The notes beneath the pieces were generated by a model. The model saw only the letters and a program-made list of their open reading frames with translations. It had not been told where the DNA came from and did no database searches. A stretch of DNA of 32,601 bases from Entrophospora sp. SA101 (lineage: Eukaryota; Glomeromycota; Glomeromycetes; Entrophosporales; Entrophosporaceae), in NCBI GenBank assembly GCA_958430865.1, contig CAUDNR010000389.1, forward strand, positions 1-32,601, in the 5' to 3' direction. This document shows, in pieces, positions 29,644-32,601 of the stretch (position 1 is its first letter; every line of letters starts with the position of its first letter). Made by a program: the position numbers and the translations under genes.

Positions 29644-30944
29644 ATGTCTACAGCATCAACATCAACGACAAATCCAACCTCAGTATATGCGCCTCCGACA
29701 TCCTTTGGAATAACACCTTCAACTACTACACCAGTGCTAACATCACCACCAACACCTAAACAATCTACATGTACAACGCCAAATAATACAATTTATATAA
29801 ACAACTTGAATGAAAAAGTAAAGATACCAGGTGGTTTTCTCAGATCTATTTTACTTTTTGTTTAAAATTGGTTAGATTGTTTTTAATATATACATGCGTG
29901 CGTATGTGCATGATTGTTTGTTTTAAAATAGCTTTAAAGAAACATTTAAGTGCTATTTTTGAACAATATGGAGAAATACTAGAAATAGTAGCACATGGAA
30001 ATATACGTATGCGTGGACAAGCTTTTGTTGTTTTTAAAGAGCAAGAAAGTGCAGCAAATGCTATAAAAGGAGTTCAAGGGTTTGCTTTACATGGAAAACC
30101 AATGGTATATAAATTTGTATTGTATTATTTATGTAAATTATTTTAAATAGATGATAACTTGGAATTAAAAAATCAAACTTATATTTTTACCAAAGGTGAT
30201 TCAATATGCAAAATCAAAATCTGATGCAATTGCAAAAATTGATGGAACCATTGAAGATCACAAGCGTCAAAGATTGGAGGCTAAAGGTATTGATTAATAT
30301 TATATTTGTATATTTTTATTTGATTTGTATTAACCGTAAATTGGTTTTTTTTTATGATTAGAAAAACGGGTTAAAGAGCCACCAATGAAAAAATTCAAGC
30401 CAAATAACACTACAACGTTTCCAACAGGACCTTCAAATATTCCAGGAGGTTGGCTCGCTGTTTTGTATTTACTCATATATATATATACACATACATATTT
30501 ATATAAATATAAATATCATCTTAATATCAACAAATACTAACATTATTAGAATTGTTTTATTACAGCACCATTATTTCACTTTGGACATCAATTACCAGCA
30601 CCTGGAAATATTCCTGACGAGTATCTTCCACCAAATAATATACTCTTTTTACAAAACCTACCTAACGATATAACTGGAGCAGTTCTTACATCTTTGTTTG
30701 AGCAGTATGTTTTTATTTTTTATTTTTTTTGGGGGGGAAGTTTCAATGAATAAATTTGTAATATTAAAATAATCGATATAATAGATATTCTGGATTTAAA
30801 GAAGTTCGTTCCATTCATCCAGCAAAGGGTATTGCATTTGTTGAGTATGATACTGAGCCACAAGCAATGGTTGCCAAGGAGGCTTTATCTAATCATCAAA
30901 TGGGACCAGATCATAAATTAAAGATAACATATGCAAAAAAATAA
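29644..30944 (+). CDS. U1A / U2B''-type spliceosomal RNA-binding protein with two RRMs
   Basis: Six exons (29644-29830, 29932-30104, 30196-30286, 30362-30448, 30566-30704, 30785-30944) join in frame to 278 residues, about the length of human U1A (282). After a Thr/Pro-rich leader, RRM1 has RNP2 [12 protein letters not shown] and RNP1 M-R-G-Q-A-F-V-V-F. It is followed by [14 protein letters not shown], typical of the U1A/U2B'' family. RRM2 has N-I-L-F-L-Q-N-L-P and K-G-I-A-F-V-E-Y, and ends K-I-T-Y-A-K-K. The product binds a U1 or U2 snRNA loop. Whether it plays one or both roles cannot be told. All introns are GT-AG, and the family order fixes every join. Confidence 0.93.
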
Positions 30945-31475
30945 AATATGAATGGTTTGTTTTGGTTTGTGTTTCAAATTATTTACATGATTATCATTGT
31001 TTACGGTCTTACTTTATTTTATTTTTTCTTTTTTTTTGATGAATTTTATATTTACATAATACATTGCTTTTATCTATATGAAATTGATGAAAATACAAAA
31101 ATATTAAGGTATGTCCAATATAACCTTGGATATTGATAAATTATTAATCTACTAATTAATTATATATTGAAGATTTGTCCTGATGCAAAAAAAAAAATAA
31201 AAGGGCCCAGCGTAGTAAAATAAATAGATGAATAACGTGTGTATGTAGGCATTTGTATGTTTGTATATATTATTAAATCCAAGGCTCACCCCGAAAATAA
31301 TAATATATAGATGGTGTTCACATAAAAAAAAAGATTCCCAAATAATAACATTAATAACTAAATTATAGATATATTTATTTATAATATATGTTGGAAAATT
31401 AAATTATTCATACCAAAAATCAAAAAAAAAACTATTTTAATTATTTAAATATTGTTACTATTATTACAATTATTT
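30945..31475. other. Intergenic region between convergent genes
   Basis: AT-rich 3' flanks of the U1A-like and Smr genes. A 62-codon frame at 30948 is hydrophobic low-complexity translation and is not supported. Confidence 0.4.
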
Positions 31476-32299
31476 TTATTTTTTTCTACCTTTGACGATC
31501 ATATGACCACGATTTTCGACGAAATCCCAATTATTTTTTAGAACTTGTCTCACAGCATTAGGTAATTTTGGAATTCCATTAGGTGAATGATTTCCTACTC
31601 CAGTAATTATTTTTAAAGGTTTACCACTATATATATCACCTAACGTAATGGTAATGTATTATAATAAATAAATAAATATATATATAATACAGTACATTTA
31701 TTTATTTACCTTTTGGATATAATCTATTTAAATGCTTCCTCACTACATATACTGCTTGATCAACTGTTAATCCATGTAAATCAATAATATTCTTGCCATT
31801 CCTATTATAAATTTTTTTAAAAAAACCGAGTTTAAATATTATGAAATATTTTATATAATATATATATATATATGTGGATTTACCTTTGTTGTTCAGTTGA
31901 CGACATTACATATCTCAAATTCCATGTTTTCATTTCCTGATCATACTCTTGTCCCTAAGAACGAAAAATATTATTATTGTTTTAATTATTCCTTTAAATT
32001 TTATTATTATTAAAAATATAAATGTTTAATCTTGCCTCCTTCGAATAATAAGAAGTTATTCCACCTCCACCACGTCCAACCCTATAAGCTTCTGATGCAT
32101 TTCTAAATGCCTTGTTTCTTAATTTTTGGCAACGAAGAGCCTCACGGCGACAATGTCCCGGATTGTAACTATATTCGTCGTCATCTTCGTCATCTTCATA
32201 TTCGTCATCGTCATCATCGTCGTTGTCATAATTATTATTGGATATTCTAAAAGTATGAGATTGTTGATCATTTCCTTTTTTTTTTACTACTTTTGCCAC
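31476..32299 (-). CDS. DUF1771-Smr domain protein with a lost or displaced start
   Basis: Exons 32299-32036, 31954-31884, 31801-31710 and 31639-31476 join in frame to 196 codons. After a basic start and an Asp/Glu-rich stretch comes DUF1771 (N-P-G-H-C-R-R-E-A ... A-Y-R-V-G-R-G ... S-K-E-G-Q-E-Y-D-Q-E-M). The Smr domain follows: I-I-D-L-H-G-L-T-V-D-Q-A-V and G-V-G-N-H-S-P-N-G. Proteins of this layout (such as yeast YPL199C) are thought to act on nucleic acid, and Smr domains often cleave RNA or DNA. The first intron has a GC donor (GAG|GCAAGA). The frame begins at GTG, not ATG, and a TAA lies two codons upstream. The repeat at 32294 covers this point, so the true 5' end is missing or in a distant exon. 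Confidence 0.82.
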
Positions 32300-32601
32300 A
32301 AATTATGCTCTATTATATAATTTTTTGAAAACTTCTTCTTTGGATAAAATAATCATTTCCAATGTAATTATGTAACAATTGAAATGTTTCAAAATTCAAA
32401 AGGAAAAAGATCTTGGTTGTCTCATGAAAATCCTAAAAGAAATGGAAAATGAAAAATGTAAGACATCTTAAATCATTGTAAAATGTTAATCAGATAATTT
32501 TTACCACTTAGATAATTGTATATTAGAGAATAAAATGATGAATATGATTTCTAGACATTAACAAATGTAATATGAATAAAAAACAACACATTTCATGTGG
32601 G
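32294..32601. repeat. Dispersed repeat, second copy, running off the right edge
   Basis: It matches 9509-9816 with one visible mismatch. It begins within a few bases of the first codon of the Smr gene, so it lies where that gene's promoter and start codon should be. Confidence 0.85.

Noticed and set aside
1..32601. tRNA or rRNA genes
   Set aside because: I looked for cloverleaf arms with GGTTCGA-type loops and for conserved rRNA words and found none that hold up.

Overview
The window looks like nuclear DNA of an arbuscular mycorrhizal fungus of the Rhizophagus type (Glomeromycotina). It is very AT-rich. Its genes are split by short GT-AG introns, and it carries simple-sequence and poly-Asn/Ser/Asp tracts and many decayed transposons. 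One gene is a BTB-BACK-TLDc protein, a family expanded in these fungi. The genus is an inference from these traits; no marker sequence was compared.

The left part (about 1-13,200) is repeat-rich and gene-poor. It holds the 5' part of an unknown acidic gene at the left edge, a cluster of TTTCGTCA motifs, several hairpin or foldback elements, relics of Tc1/mariner and of a second transposase family, and a 1,803-bp direct repeat in two copies (1962-3764 and 7264-9066, constant offset 5302) with no difference in the parts compared. In and beside these repeats lie broken reading frames for Cys-rich zinc-ribbon-like proteins. They read well only if TGA means Trp. In-frame TGA codons greatly outnumber TAA and TAG in the best example, and one sits at the same R-W-D position in two diverged paralogues. 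The nuclear code of these fungi does not read UGA as Trp, but Mollicutes-related endobacteria and mitochondria do. This points to foreign or organellar DNA captured in the nucleus, and it is the main discovery candidate here.

The right part (about 13,389-32,300) is ordinary fungal gene space. In order it holds a V-ATPase assembly factor (VMA22/CCDC115-like, minus), mitochondrial ribosomal protein bL19m (plus), cytosolic ribosomal protein eL18 (plus), a small broken gene (minus), a decayed Tc1 transposase (plus), a rhomboid intramembrane protease (plus), a SigF-type NTF2-like membrane protein (minus), an unknown low-complexity protein (plus), a BTB-BACK-TLDc protein (plus), an RPA-interacting-protein-like gene (minus), a U1A/U2B''-type spliceosomal protein (plus) and a DUF1771-Smr protein (minus). 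Most are housekeeping genes and they form no single pathway. Exon joins were worked out by hand from splice signals, frame continuity and family alignment from memory. Every join quoted keeps the frame.

The right edge is notable. The Smr gene has no ATG: its 5' end abuts a repeat of at least 308 bp also present at 9509-9816, so the repeat seems to have removed or displaced the start.
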